64,000 bases of DNA from Pseudomonas eucalypticola (GCF_013374995.1 NZ_CP056030.1:6308925-6372924), one strand, 5' to 3'. Shown: positions 15,819 to 25,385, counted from the first letter of the stretch. Notes: generated from the sequence alone by a model not told the origin. Made by a program: numbers and translations.

Positions 15819-16685
15819 TCAGTCGTCGAGGGCTTTGATCGACTTGGGCGACAGCCGCAGGCTGCGCAAGCTGCGCTTGACGCTCTTGAGGTGGTTGACC
15901 AGGCTCGGGCCACGCGCCATGGCCACGCCCATGGCCAGCACGTCGATCACCACCAGGTGGGCAATGCGCGAGGTCAACGGGGTGTAGATTTCGGTGTCTT
16001 CGTGCACGTCGATGGCCAGGTTCACCGTGGACAGTTCGGCGAGCGGCGTCTGGCTCGGGCACAGCGTGATCAAGGTGGCGCCGCTTTCGCGCACCAGGTT
16101 GGCGGTGATCAGCAGGTCCTTGGAGCGGCCGGACTGCGAGATACAGATGGCCACATCGCCCGGCTTCAAGGTCACGGCCGACATGGCCTGCATGTGCGGG
16201 TCGGAATAGGCGGCGGCGGTCAGCAACAGCCGGAAGAACTTGTGCTGGGCGTCCGCGGCCACGGCGCCTGAGGCACCAAATCCATAGAACTCTACCCGCT
16301 GGGCCTGGGCCATGGCGGTGACGGCGCGCTGCAACGCCTGGGCGTCGAGGTGTTCGCGCACCTCCATGAGGGTGTGCAACGTGGTATCGAAGATTTTCAG
16401 GCTGTAGTCAGCCACCGAATCATCTTCATGAATGGCGAACTGGCCGAAGCTGGCGCCCGCGGCCAGGCTCTGGGCCAGCTTGAGCTTGAGGTCCTGAAAC
16501 CCCGAACAGCCAATGGCCCGGCAGAAACGGACGATGGTCGGCTCACTGATGCCTACGTTGTGGGCCAGGTCTGCCATGGAGCTATGCATCACGGCCGCAG
16601 GGTCAAGCAGCACGTGGTCGGCGACCTTGAGCTCCGACTTGCGTAACAGGTGGCGAGACTGGGCGATGTGTTGCAACAGGTTCAA
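15819..16685 (-). CDS. RpiR-family transcriptional regulator (HexR-like)
   Basis: The 288-aa protein has an N-terminal RpiR helix-turn-helix (about 1-77: SMADLAHNVGISEPTIVRFCRAIG) and a SIS sugar-phosphate isomerase-like domain (about 110-240: FYGFGASGAVAADAQHKFF, CISQSGRSKDLL). The SIS domain should bind a phosphorylated sugar. Its position beside pycA-pycB-pycR matches the RpiR regulator next to pyc genes in P. aeruginosa, so control of central carbon genes is likely but unproven. A 15-bp palindrome lies 43 bp upstream and may be its own operator. Confidence 0.88.
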   Translation of the reverse strand: MNLLQHIAQSRHLLRKSELKVADHVLLDPAAVMHSSMADLAHNVGISEPTIVRFCRAIGCSGFQDLKLKLAQSLAAGASFGQFAIHEDDSVADYSLKIFDTTLHTLMEVREHLDAQALQRAVTAMAQAQRVEFYGFGASGAVAADAQHKFFRLLLTAAAYSDPHMQAMSAVTLKPGDVAICISQSGRSKDLLITANLVRESGATLITLCPSQTPLAELSTVNLAIDVHEDTEIYTPLTSRIAHLVVIDVLAMGVAMARGPSLVNHLKSVKRSLRSLRLSPKSIKALDD

Positions 16686-16728
16686 TGGACAGGACTCATT
16701 CAGGACCGAAAGACCGATGTAGCTTTCT

Positions 16729-16743
16729 TGTAGTTATACTACA
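16729..16743. promoter_or_regulatory. Palindrome upstream of the rpiR-type gene
   Basis: TGTAGT-TAT-ACTACA has perfect 6-bp arms and lies 43 bp before the RpiR start codon, in the gap after the GGDEF/EAL gene. RpiR proteins bind such short dyads as dimers. Autoregulation is inferred from position. Confidence 0.55.
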
Positions 16744-16773
16744 TGACCCGCGACACGCCCAGCTAAACCATAT

Positions 16774-19671
16774 TCAAGTTCGCGAATGAACCTGTTCAAG
16801 CTGCCCGGCGTAATCATGGTCTTCCATCAACAATGCCCGGAAAGCCTCGGCCTCCAGCGGCTTGCTGATGAGGTAACCCTGAATTTCGTCACACCCATGG
16901 GCGTTCAGAAACGAAAGCTGCGTGTGCGTTTCCACACCCTCGGCGACCACTTTCAGCTGCAGGCTGTGCGCCATGGCGATGATGGCACGGGTGATGGCCG
17001 CATCCTCACTACCTTCGGCGAGGCCGCGGATGAAGGCCTGGTCGATCTTCACGTAGTCCACTGGAAAGCGCTTCAGATAGCTCAAGGAAGAGTAGCCGGT
17101 TCCGAAGTCGTCGATGGCCAGTTTCACGCCCAGCGCCTGCAACTGGTGGAACGTCGCGATGATGTGCTCCACGCTATCGAGCAATTGGGTTTCGGTCAGC
17201 TCAAGCTCCAGGAAGCGCGCTTCCAGGCCCGTGTCGGTGAGCACTTGACGTACCAGGCTGACCAATTTGCCCTGGCGCAGTTGGTGCACCGACAGGTTCA
17301 CCGCCACCCGGATGGGCCGCAGGCCTTGGCGCTGCCATTCACAGGCCTGCCAGCAGGCCTGGCGCAACACCCACTCACCAATGGGCCCGATCAGCCCGCT
17401 TTCCTCGGCCAGGCCGATGAACTCGCCCGGCGGCACCATGCCCATGGTCGGGTGCCGCCAGCGCACCAGCGCTTCCGCTCCGTTCAAGCGCCCGCTTTCC
17501 AGGCACAACTTGGGCTGGTAGTACACTTCCAACTGCTGTTCGTCGATGGCCTTGCGCAACTGCTGCTCAAGCTGCAGGCGCTCCAGCGTGCTGGCCTGCA
17601 GGCTCTCGGTGTAGAACTGGAAATTGTTACCACCCAGGTGTTTGGCGTGTTGCATGGCCATGATCGCCTGGCTGACCAACGCCGACACGTCACGGGCATT
17701 GTCAGGCAGCAAACTGATGCCTATTGAAGCGCTGACCACCAGTTCCTGCTGCTCGATGACCTGCGGTACGCGCAGTTTGGCCAGCAAGCGGCTCGTGACC
17801 CGGGCCAGGCTGGAGAGGTTGGCGTAGGCGTCGAACAGCACGGCGAACTCGTCGCCTGACAACCGCGCGATGGTGTCGGCCTCGGGCAGGGCGTTGGTGA
17901 TGCGCCGGGCCATCTGCTTGAGCAACTGGTCGGCGGTCTCGTGGCCCAGGGTTTCGTTGAGCAACTTGAAGCGGTCCAGGTTGATATGCAGCAACGCCAG
18001 GCTGCGGCCGCCCTGGCGCACCCGCTGGTTGGCTTCCTGCAAACGCTCGCGGAACAGCGCGCGGTTGGCCAGGCCAGTCAGTTCATCGTAGTGGGTGAGG
18101 AAGCGCATGCGCTCTTCCGACTCGCGCCGTGATGAAAGATCGGCACAGAAAGCAATGATATGGCTTATTTTTTCCCGATGATCGCGCACCACGCTGAGCT
18201 GCAGCCATTGCGGGTAAAGCTCGCCGGCCTTGCGCGCCTCCACCAATTCGCCCTGCCAATGCCCCGTGTGCTGCAAGGCATCGTCGATCTGCCGATGATA
18301 GCGGCGAGCATCACGGCTGCAGGGCAACTCCACGATATTGCGGCCCAGGACCTCTTCGCGGCTGTAACCGGTGATTCTGATGAACGCCTGGTTCACCGAC
18401 AGCACCGTGTAGTCGCTGTCGAGGATGACGATACCCTCCCCGGATGCCTCGAAAACCATGGCGGACAGGCGCTGCTGGTCCTCCTGAGACTTGGTGACGC
18501 TGATATCCCGGCGGGTGCCGAGCATGCGCAGCACCTTGCCTGCATCGGTGCGCTCCACCGCCCGCCCGCGGTCCTCGATCCAACGCCAGCGGCCATCGGT
18601 ATGGCGAATGCGGTATTCGATGCGGTAGTCCTCGGTGCGGCCCTTCATGTGTTCCACCAGGGTGCGCTTGAGGTGCGGCAAGTCTTCAGGGTGCAGACGT
18701 GGCTTGAGGTGGCGCAGCATGTCGGTGACGTATTCGGGCTCCAGGCCGAACAGCTGCTTGACGTGGGTGTGGTGCACCTCGTCCGATTGCAGGTCCCAGT
18801 CCCACAACCCCAACTCGCTAGCCTCCAGTGCCAGAGCCAGGCGTGCTTCGCTCTTGCTGAGCGCCTGGTTGGCGGCATCCAGCTCCTGGCTACGCAATGC
18901 CACGCGGGTCTCAAGCCCCGAGTGCGCTTCACGCAGCTCGGCTTCCACGTGGCGGCGCTGCTCCACCTCCTTGGCCAGTTCCTGGTTCAGCCGTGCGCTG
19001 CCGGCCTGGGCGCGCTGCAGATGCTCGATCAGGTCCTGGTTCTGGAAACGCCGCATCAGGCTGCGCTCGATCAGGCGGTTGACCTGCCAGGCCACGACGA
19101 TCAGCGCACCCAACAGAATCAGCCCCAACCAACCCCAACCGTGCTGGGCACCGGTGCCGATCACGAAAAGGAAACCAATGGGCGGCAACAGGCATGGCAG
19201 GGCAAAGCTCAGGAAGGCCGGCAGGCTCACCGCATAGGCAACGCTGGCCGACAGGGTGGCCGCGCCCAGCAAGCCAAACACCCAGGCCTGTTGCACGAAG
19301 CTATCGGTGGGCACTAGCAATATCGCCGCCCCGGCCAGCGTCAGGCCGCTGATGAAGGACCCGAACAGGAACATGCGCAACCAGATCGGTTCCGCCTGGC
19401 GGTCAGGTATCGCCGAGTCGAACGCCGCCACCTGGATGACGCGCATGGCCACCAGCGCGGTCAGCCACACCAGCCAGATGCTCACCAGCAGGTAGTGCTG
19501 CGGTTCCCACAGCAGCCAGGCGCACACCAGGCCGTTGAGCAACATCAGCAACGTGGGCAGCAACGAGCCCTGATACAACAGGCGCGTGCGCTCCACCGCC
19601 AACTGGGCGGCATGTTTGCGGCGAATCTCCCGTTGGCCCTCCATGGAAGCGGGACCTGTGGCAAGTGTCAT
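16774..19671 (-). CDS. Membrane-anchored PAS-GGDEF-EAL protein (cyclic-di-GMP turnover)
   Basis: The 965-aa protein has about six hydrophobic segments in its first 200 residues, a short coiled region, two PAS domains (about 290-400 and 415-525), a GGDEF domain and a C-terminal EAL domain. The diguanylate-cyclase signature is LSGDEFAV, with Ser in place of the first Gly. EAL is intact: GAEALVRW, ELTETQLLDS, DDFGTGYSSLSYLKRFPVDY, KVVAEGVET. Phosphodiesterase activity is therefore probable and cyclase activity possible. The ATG at 19669-19671 begins MTLATGPAS. A longer in-frame start at 19788 would cross the uvrD promoter gap. Confidence 0.9.
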   Translation of the reverse strand: MTLATGPASMEGQREIRRKHAAQLAVERTRLLYQGSLLPTLLMLLNGLVCAWLLWEPQHYLLVSIWLVWLTALVAMRVIQVAAFDSAIPDRQAEPIWLRMFLFGSFISGLTLAGAAILLVPTDSFVQQAWVFGLLGAATLSASVAYAVSLPAFLSFALPCLLPPIGFLFVIGTGAQHGWGWLGLILLGALIVVAWQVNRLIERSLMRRFQNQDLIEHLQRAQAGSARLNQELAKEVEQRRHVEAELREAHSGLETRVALRSQELDAANQALSKSEARLALALEASELGLWDWDLQSDEVHHTHVKQLFGLEPEYVTDMLRHLKPRLHPEDLPHLKRTLVEHMKGRTEDYRIEYRIRHTDGRWRWIEDRGRAVERTDAGKVLRMLGTRRDISVTKSQEDQQRLSAMVFEASGEGIVILDSDYTVLSVNQAFIRITGYSREEVLGRNIVELPCSRDARRYHRQIDDALQHTGHWQGELVEARKAGELYPQWLQLSVVRDHREKISHIIAFCADLSSRRESEERMRFLTHYDELTGLANRALFRERLQEANQRVRQGGRSLALLHINLDRFKLLNETLGHETADQLLKQMARRITNALPEADTIARLSGDEFAVLFDAYANLSSLARVTSRLLAKLRVPQVIEQQELVVSASIGISLLPDNARDVSALVSQAIMAMQHAKHLGGNNFQFYTESLQASTLERLQLEQQLRKAIDEQQLEVYYQPKLCLESGRLNGAEALVRWRHPTMGMVPPGEFIGLAEESGLIGPIGEWVLRQACWQACEWQRQGLRPIRVAVNLSVHQLRQGKLVSLVRQVLTDTGLEARFLELELTETQLLDSVEHIIATFHQLQALGVKLAIDDFGTGYSSLSYLKRFPVDYVKIDQAFIRGLAEGSEDAAITRAIIAMAHSLQLKVVAEGVETHTQLSFLNAHGCDEIQGYLISKPLEAEAFRALLMEDHDYAGQLEQVHSRT

Positions 19672-19831
19672 AGGCAGTATTCTTATTAATGTGGGAAGCC
19701 CGAACGTGCACCGAGCATACACAAGGCCGATGCCCGGCCAAAGCCCCGTGGCGCTGATGGTGGTCGGTCTTCTACCGACCACTCGCACGCCAAGTTTGCT
19801 CCAATCTTGTTCAGCACCCTAAAATGGGCGA

Positions 19832-22015
19832 ATGCGCGATGACCTCTCCCTTTTGCTGAATTCCCTCAACGATGCCCAACGGCAGGCCGTAGCGGCCCCC
19901 GTCGGCCGTCAGTTGGTCCTGGCCGGTGCTGGCTCCGGTAAAACCCGAGTGCTGGTGCACCGTATCGCCTGGTTGATCCAGGTCGAACAGGCCTCCCCCC
20001 ATTCGATCCTGTCGGTGACCTTCACCAACAAGGCCGCCGCCGAGATGCGCCAGCGTATCGAGCAGTTGATGGGTATCAACCCGGCCGGCATGTGGGTAGG
20101 CACCTTCCACGGCCTGGCGCACCGCCTGCTGCGGGCCCACTGGCAGGAAGCGAACCTGAACCAGAACTTCCAGATCCTGGACAGCGACGACCAGCAACGC
20201 CTGGTCAAACGCGTGATCCGCGAGCTGGGCCTGGACGAGCAGCGTTGGCCGGCCCGCCAGGCGCAATGGTTCATCAACGGCCAGAAGGACGAAGGCCTGC
20301 GCCCGCAACACATCCAGGCCGGTGGTGACCTGTTCCTGGGTACCATGAAGTCCATTTACGAGGCCTACGAGGCGGCCTGCGCCCGTGCCGGTGTCATCGA
20401 CTTCTCCGAACTGCTGCTGCGCGCGTTGGACCTGTGGCGCGACAACAAGGGCTTGCTGGAACATTACCAGCGCCGTTTCCGCCACCTGCTGGTGGACGAG
20501 TTCCAGGACACCAACGCCGTTCAGTACGCCTGGTTGCGGATGCTGGCGCAAGGCGGCGACAGCCTGATGGTAGTCGGTGATGACGACCAGTCCATTTATG
20601 GCTGGCGTGGGGCGAAAATCGAGAATATTCACCAGTATTCGGCGGACTTCCCCGACGTCGAGACCATTCGCCTGGAGCAGAACTATCGCTCCACCGCCGG
20701 GATCCTCAAGGCTGCCAACGCCTTGATCGCCAACAATACCGGACGGCTGGGCAAGGAACTGTGGACTGACGGCGGCGATGGCGAGCCATTGAGCCTGTAC
20801 GCCGCCTTCAACGAACACGACGAAGCGCGCTATGTGGTGGAAACCATCGAAGCGGCGATCAAGACCGGCATGTCGCGCAGTGACATCGCCATCCTGTACC
20901 GCTCCAACGCCCAGTCACGGGTGCTGGAAGAAGCGCTGCTGCGCGAACGTATTCCGTACCGCATCTATGGCGGCCAGCGCTTCTTCGAGCGCGCCGAAAT
21001 CAAGAACGCCATGGCGTACCTGCGGGTGCTGGAAGGGCGTGGCAATGATTCGGCCCTGGAACGGATCATCAACGTGCCACCGCGCGGCATTGGCGAAAAA
21101 ACCGTCGAAGCCATTCGCGACCACGCACGCCACGCGCAGATTTCCATGTGGGAATCCATGCGCCAGCTGGTGGCCAACAAAGGCCTGACAGGCCGGGCTG
21201 GTAATGCCCTCGGCGCGTTCATGGAATTGATCGAGAACCTCGCCGCCAAGGTCATGGACATGCCGTTGCACCTGATGACCCAGACCGTCATCGAGCAATC
21301 CGGGCTGATCACCTATCACCAGGAAGAGAAAGGTGAAAAAGGCCAGGCACGGGTAGAAAACCTTGAGGAACTGGTCAGCGCCGCGCGCAACTTCGAAACC
21401 GCCGAGGAAGACGAAGAGCTCACCCCGCTGGCCGCGTTCCTTGGGCACGCGTCGCTGGAAGCCGGCGATACCCAGGCCGACGAGCACGAAGACAGCATCC
21501 AGTTGATGACCCTGCACAGCGCCAAGGGCCTTGAGTTCCCCCACGTGTTCCTGGTGGGCATGGAAGAAGGCCTGTTCCCGCACAAGATGAGCCTGGAAGA
21601 ACCTGGCCGCCTGGAAGAGGAACGCCGCCTGGCTTACGTGGGTATCACCCGCGCCATGCAGCAGCTGGTGATGACCTACGCCGAGACCCGTCGCCTGTAC
21701 GGCAGCGAAACCTACAACAAGGTGTCGCGTTTCGTACGCGAGATCCCGGCCGGGCTGGTGCAGGAAGTGCGCCTGTCCAACAGCGTCAGCCGGCCCTTCG
21801 GCGGCAGCCAGAAACAGTCCACCAGCAGCCTGTTCGGCGGCGCCAGCATCCCGCAAACCGAATTCACCCTGGGCCAGCGGGTCAACCATGCGGTGTTTGG
21901 CGAAGGCGTGATCCTCAACTTCGAAGGCTCCGGCGCCCAGGCTCGGGTGCAGGTGAACTTCAGCGAGGGCAGCAAGTGGCTGATGCTGGGCTACGCCAAG
22001 CTCGAAGCGCTCTGA
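19832..22015 (+). CDS. uvrD: DNA helicase II
   Basis: The 727-aa superfamily-1 helicase unwinds DNA 3'-5' in nucleotide excision and mismatch repair. Helicase motifs appear in order: AGAGSGKT at 31-38, TFTNKAAAEM, LLVDEFQDTN (Walker B), GDDDQSIYGWRGA, QNYRST, LMTLHSAKGLEFPHVF, and AYVGITRAMQQL near the end. A C-terminal Tudor-like tail (GQRVNHAVFGEGVILN) is also present. The length is that of full UvrD. No LexA-type box was visible in the 160-bp divergent gap to the GGDEF/EAL gene. Confidence 0.97.
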   Translation: MRDDLSLLLNSLNDAQRQAVAAPVGRQLVLAGAGSGKTRVLVHRIAWLIQVEQASPHSILSVTFTNKAAAEMRQRIEQLMGINPAGMWVGTFHGLAHRLLRAHWQEANLNQNFQILDSDDQQRLVKRVIRELGLDEQRWPARQAQWFINGQKDEGLRPQHIQAGGDLFLGTMKSIYEAYEAACARAGVIDFSELLLRALDLWRDNKGLLEHYQRRFRHLLVDEFQDTNAVQYAWLRMLAQGGDSLMVVGDDDQSIYGWRGAKIENIHQYSADFPDVETIRLEQNYRSTAGILKAANALIANNTGRLGKELWTDGGDGEPLSLYAAFNEHDEARYVVETIEAAIKTGMSRSDIAILYRSNAQSRVLEEALLRERIPYRIYGGQRFFERAEIKNAMAYLRVLEGRGNDSALERIINVPPRGIGEKTVEAIRDHARHAQISMWESMRQLVANKGLTGRAGNALGAFMELIENLAAKVMDMPLHLMTQTVIEQSGLITYHQEEKGEKGQARVENLEELVSAARNFETAEEDEELTPLAAFLGHASLEAGDTQADEHEDSIQLMTLHSAKGLEFPHVFLVGMEEGLFPHKMSLEEPGRLEEERRLAYVGITRAMQQLVMTYAETRRLYGSETYNKVSRFVREIPAGLVQEVRLSNSVSRPFGGSQKQSTSSLFGGASIPQTEFTLGQRVNHAVFGEGVILNFEGSGAQARVQVNFSEGSKWLMLGYAKLEAL

Positions 22016-22022
22016 AGCGCAA

Positions 22023-22048
22023 CGCCGCGCGCCTGGTGGTGCGCGGCG
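22023..22048 (+). terminator. Hairpin after uvrD
   Basis: CGCCGCGC (22023-22030) pairs with GCGCGGCG (22041-22048) across a 10-nt loop, starting 7 bp after the uvrD stop. There is no T run, so it may slow or process transcripts rather than act as a strong intrinsic terminator. Confidence 0.5.
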
Positions 22049-22053
22049 CTTGT

Positions 22054-22076
22054 GACGCGGCCAGGTCCGCCGCTAC
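22054..22076. repeat. 23-bp dispersed repeat, copy 1
   Basis: The motif GACGCGGCCAGGTCCGC followed by GCTAC occurs here and at 27541-27563 with one mismatch in 23 bp. Both copies lie downstream of plus-strand genes, as expected for a small REP-like intergenic element. Confidence 0.55.
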
Positions 22077-22212
22077 CGCCATGGCAGGACCCTGCCTGGT
22101 ATCACGCGTGATTTGTTTCGCTCGGTAAAAGCCCGAAACATTATGTCACTGGCCATGACCTGCCCATCTGTGCAACATGGCAGCAGTGCAATCCACACAC
22201 GAGAATTTCCCT

Positions 22213-23061
22213 ATGCAACGTTTCCTCAGCATCGCGCTCGCGCTTTGCATTGGCCTGACCATGAGCATCGACGCTCATGCCAAGCGTTTCGGCGGTGGCA
22301 AGTCGTTCGGTAATGCACCGACCCACCAGTCCGTCACCCCTTCCCCTTCCGGCGCCGCGGGCGCGGGTGCTGCCGCCGCTGCTGGCCGTGCAGCACCTGC
22401 CGCCGGTGGTGCCTCGCGCTGGCTCGGCCCATTGGCGGGTATCGCCGCTGGTGGCCTGCTGGCGTCCATGTTCATGGGCGGCGGCTTCCAGGGCCTGCAG
22501 TTCTTCGACATCCTGATCATGGCGGTCATTGCCTTCGTCATTTTCCGCTTCATCGCGGCGCGTCGACGCAAGCAGCAGGAGCACCTGGCCCCGGCCGGCG
22601 CGCCCTTCCAGCGTGAAGCCTTCGAGCAACCGGCCCAGCCCATCTTCGGCAGCTCCGGCGGCCAACCTGTACGCCCGGTCATCAATGCCCCGGCCTGGTT
22701 CAACCAGGAGAACTTCCTGGCCGCCGCGCGCAGCCACTTCGAGGCCCTGCAGCAGCACTGGGACGCCAACGAGATGGACAAGATCGCCGAGTTCGTGACC
22801 CCGCAGATGCTGCAGTTCCTGCGTCAGGAGCGCGCAAGCCTGGGTGACGGCTTCCAGTCGACCTTCATCGACAACCTGCAGGTGCAGCTCGATGGCGTGG
22901 ACGACCGTGCCGACAAGACCATCGCCACCCTCACCTTCAGTGGCGTGTCGAAGAACTCGCGTTTCGACCAGGGCGAAGTGTTCAGCGAGAGCTGGAACAT
23001 GGAACGTGCCCAGGGCGACAACCAGCCTTGGCTGATTGCCGGGATTCGCCAGAACGGCTGA
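22213..23061 (+). CDS. Tim44-like domain protein, membrane-associated
   Basis: The 282-aa protein has a signal-like N-terminus (MQRFLSIALALCIGLTM...AHA), a Gly/Ala/Pro-rich segment, and one or two hydrophobic stretches (LGPLAGIAAGGLLASMFMGG and FFDILIMAVIAFVIFRFIAA). A Tim44-like C-terminal domain starts near NQENFLAAARSHFEALQQHWD. The bacterial family is widespread but of unknown function. The ATG at 22213 is chosen because the signal sequence begins there. It is a single gene followed by a strong terminator. Confidence 0.8.
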   Translation: MQRFLSIALALCIGLTMSIDAHAKRFGGGKSFGNAPTHQSVTPSPSGAAGAGAAAAAGRAAPAAGGASRWLGPLAGIAAGGLLASMFMGGGFQGLQFFDILIMAVIAFVIFRFIAARRRKQQEHLAPAGAPFQREAFEQPAQPIFGSSGGQPVRPVINAPAWFNQENFLAAARSHFEALQQHWDANEMDKIAEFVTPQMLQFLRQERASLGDGFQSTFIDNLQVQLDGVDDRADKTIATLTFSGVSKNSRFDQGEVFSESWNMERAQGDNQPWLIAGIRQNG

Positions 23062-23084
23062 TCCAGAGGTATTGCACAGAGAGA

Positions 23085-23107
23085 CCCCGGCCCAGGCCGG
23101 GGTTTTT
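23085..23107 (+). terminator. Rho-independent terminator of the Tim44-like gene
   Basis: The stem CCCCGGCC / GGCCGGGG with a tiny loop is followed immediately by TTTTT at 23103-23107, 24 bp after the stop codon. This is a textbook intrinsic terminator. Confidence 0.9.
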
Positions 23108-23118
23108 CATTTTTAACA

Positions 23119-23146
23119 TTGCGAAAATATCCAGCTAATGTATAAA
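23119..23146 (+). promoter_or_regulatory. Sigma-70-type promoter of the SUKH gene
   Basis: TTGCGA (23119-23124) and TATAAA (23141-23146) are separated by 16 bp, and the start codon lies 34 bp beyond the -10 box. The region is AT-rich and sits between the terminator and the gene. Confidence 0.55.
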
Positions 23147-23180
23147 CCGCACCGCGCAATTCGTTGAGAGGATATACACC

Positions 23181-23588
23181 GTGGAAGAAGTGATCGAACA
23201 ACTCCGGGAAGCCAATGAACCGGTACCCGTTCCACTCGAGTTGCCCGATGAGGACCAACTGGTCGAGGTTGAGGAACAACTGTTCATCAATATCCCGTTC
23301 GTCTTCAAGGAGTTCCTGCTGACCGTCAGCGATGTGGTCTACGGCAGCCTGGAGCCGGTGACCGTCACCGACCCGCAGTCGCACACCTATCTGCCGGAAG
23401 TGGCGGCCAACGCCTGGGATTCGGGCGTGCCCCGCGACCTGATCCCGATCTGCCAGGACGGCGAGGACTTCTATTGTGTCGAAGAAGACGGCACCGTGGT
23501 GCTGTGGTCCGGCGAAGAAGAACTGGTTACCGAAGAGAGCTGGGAATCGGTGTGGCATTGGGCACGAGACGTCTGGCTGGAAAGCTGA
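23181..23588 (+). CDS. SMI1/KNR4 (SUKH) family protein
   Basis: The 135-aa acidic protein shows the SUKH pattern: an early E..L...LPxxxKEFLL segment (NIPFVFKEFLLTVSDVVYG), a central VPRDLIPICQDGEDFYCVE, and a terminal ESWESVWHWARDVW. SUKH proteins often serve as immunity proteins against secreted nuclease toxins or as adaptor proteins. No toxin or polymorphic-toxin cassette is next to it, so a stand-alone adaptor role is as likely. The GTG start follows GAGAGGA at 23166-23172 with 8-nt spacing. Confidence 0.8.
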   Translation: MEEVIEQLREANEPVPVPLELPDEDQLVEVEEQLFINIPFVFKEFLLTVSDVVYGSLEPVTVTDPQSHTYLPEVAANAWDSGVPRDLIPICQDGEDFYCVEEDGTVVLWSGEEELVTEESWESVWHWARDVWLES

Positions 23589-23627
23589 AGCTTCGCAGCG
23601 CAACCCGGCAGGTGCAGGCAGGGCAGC

Positions 23628-25385
23628 TCAGTGGCTGTCCTGATTGCTCCCCAGGGTTTCCAGCAGGGCCACCTGCATGCGCGTGTGCACGCGGATGAAC
23701 CAGCGCCACAGCACCGCGGCGACCGCCGCCGCCACCAGCCCGACCAGTATCAACAATTCACTGGTGGGCAGGATGCTGGCTGACAGGGCGGCCAGCAGCA
23801 GGAAGATCACCAGCAGCGACACCAGCGGAATTACCTCAGCCACCACCTTTCGTACCCGCGCGGTATGGCGGCCCGCCATCTCCGGTTTTACGCCCATTTC
23901 CGCCAGCAGCATCGACAGCGCCTTGAGCTTGCGATACGCAGCTATCAGGAACGCCAGCGAAAGCAGCAACGCCGCCCCCCAGATCAGCGCGTTGTGCCAC
24001 CTGGGGTCGCTGACCCACTGCCCCATGTAGCGCGCGATGGGACCGGCGAAATAGCCAGCGCTGAAGAAAATAGCCATCACCAACGCCAGGTTGACGCCTA
24101 CCTGCAACAAAATGCGGCGGATCATCGACGCCAACAACGCCCCCTGCCCTTGTGGCTGGATACTGCGCAACCACTCACCATACAGCCCGAATACCCGGCC
24201 GACGCGCTGGGGCACCCAGCCCGCCAGTTTCGCCGACAACGGGTCCGCTGCCCGAATCAGGTACGGTGTGGACAAGGTGGTGAGCGCCGATACTGCCACC
24301 GCAACCGGGTAGAGAAAGTCGCTGGTGACCTGCAGGGTCATGCCCAGCGCGGCAATGATGAAAGAAAACTCGCCGATCTGTGACAGGCCCATGCCAACCC
24401 GCAGCGAGGTACGACCATCGTTGCCGGCAATGAACGCGCCCAGCCCGCAGGACACCATCTTGCCCAGCACCACCGCCACGGTGATGACCGCGATGGGCCA
24501 GGCATAGGCAACCAGAATGGCAGGGTCGATCATCAACCCGATCGCCACAAAGAAAATGGCGCTGAACATGTCGCGAATCGGTTCAATCAGCCGCTCTATC
24601 TTCAGCAATTGCCGCGACTCGGCCATGATCGCACCGATCAGGAACGCCCCCAGCACCATGCTGTATTCCAGCTTCACCACCAGCAAGCAGAAACCGAAAC
24701 ACAAACCCAGCACCGTGATCAGCAGCATCTCGTTGCTTTCAAAGCGCGCGACATACGCCAGTACCCGCGGCACCAGCAAGATGCCCACCACCAAGGCGAC
24801 GATCATGAACAACGTCAGCTTGCCAACGGTGGAAAATACCTCCCCCGAGCTGACCGAGCCGCTGACGGCGATGCCCGACAACAGCGCGATGATACCGATG
24901 CCAAGAATGTCCTCGACGATCAATACACCGAAAATCAGTTGGGCAAAACGCTGGTTTTTCATCTTCAGGTCGTTGAGTGCCTTGACGATGATGGTGGTCG
25001 AGGAGATCGCCAGGATCGCGCCCAGAAACAGCGAGTCCATCGTGCTCCAGCCGAACCACCGGCCAATCTCGTAGCCGATCCAGATCATCAGGACGATTTC
25101 CAGGAAGGCGGCGATGAACGCAGTGGCCCCTACCTTGAACAGCTTGCGCAGGCTGAATTCCAGGCCCAGGCAGAACATCAGGAATATCACCCCGAGTTCG
25201 GCAAGGGTCTTGATGGTGTCTTCATCGTGAATCAGGCTGAAGGGTGGGGTATGCGGGCCTATGAGGAAGCCGGCGACGATATAGCCGAGCACCACCGGTT
25301 GGCGCAAACGGTGGAAAATCACCGTGACCACACCGGCTATCAGCATGATCACGGCCAGGTCCTGAATGAAACTGATGGCATGCAT
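23628..25385 (-). CDS. Kef/CPA2-type monovalent cation:proton antiporter
   Basis: The 585-aa protein has 12 or more hydrophobic segments. Conserved features of the Na_H_Exchanger core are VVLGYIVAGFLIGP near the start, LGVIFLMFCLGLEFSLRK, ILAISSTTIIVKAL, and the paired acidic site VEDILGIG. There is no cytoplasmic TrkA-N (RCK) domain, unlike KefB and KefC. It ends instead with an extra set of C-terminal hydrophobic helices and a short tail. The substrate (K+ or Na+) is not readable. It is monocistronic and convergent with the SUKH gene. Confidence 0.88.
   Translation of the reverse strand: MHAISFIQDLAVIMLIAGVVTVIFHRLRQPVVLGYIVAGFLIGPHTPPFSLIHDEDTIKTLAELGVIFLMFCLGLEFSLRKLFKVGATAFIAAFLEIVLMIWIGYEIGRWFGWSTMDSLFLGAILAISSTTIIVKALNDLKMKNQRFAQLIFGVLIVEDILGIGIIALLSGIAVSGSVSSGEVFSTVGKLTLFMIVALVVGILLVPRVLAYVARFESNEMLLITVLGLCFGFCLLVVKLEYSMVLGAFLIGAIMAESRQLLKIERLIEPIRDMFSAIFFVAIGLMIDPAILVAYAWPIAVITVAVVLGKMVSCGLGAFIAGNDGRTSLRVGMGLSQIGEFSFIIAALGMTLQVTSDFLYPVAVAVSALTTLSTPYLIRAADPLSAKLAGWVPQRVGRVFGLYGEWLRSIQPQGQGALLASMIRRILLQVGVNLALVMAIFFSAGYFAGPIARYMGQWVSDPRWHNALIWGAALLLSLAFLIAAYRKLKALSMLLAEMGVKPEMAGRHTARVRKVVAEVIPLVSLLVIFLLLAALSASILPTSELLILVGLVAAAVAAVLWRWFIRVHTRMQVALLETLGSNQDSH

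Noticed and set aside
18941..18956. Second parS-like sequence (TTCCACGTGG) in the GGDEF/EAL gene
   Set aside because: Only the central CCACGTGG and one arm match. The other arm (CGGC) does not, so ParB binding is unlikely.
19672..19831. LexA box upstream of uvrD
   Set aside because: No CTGT-N8-ACAG pattern is present in the divergent gap, so SOS control cannot be claimed from this sequence.
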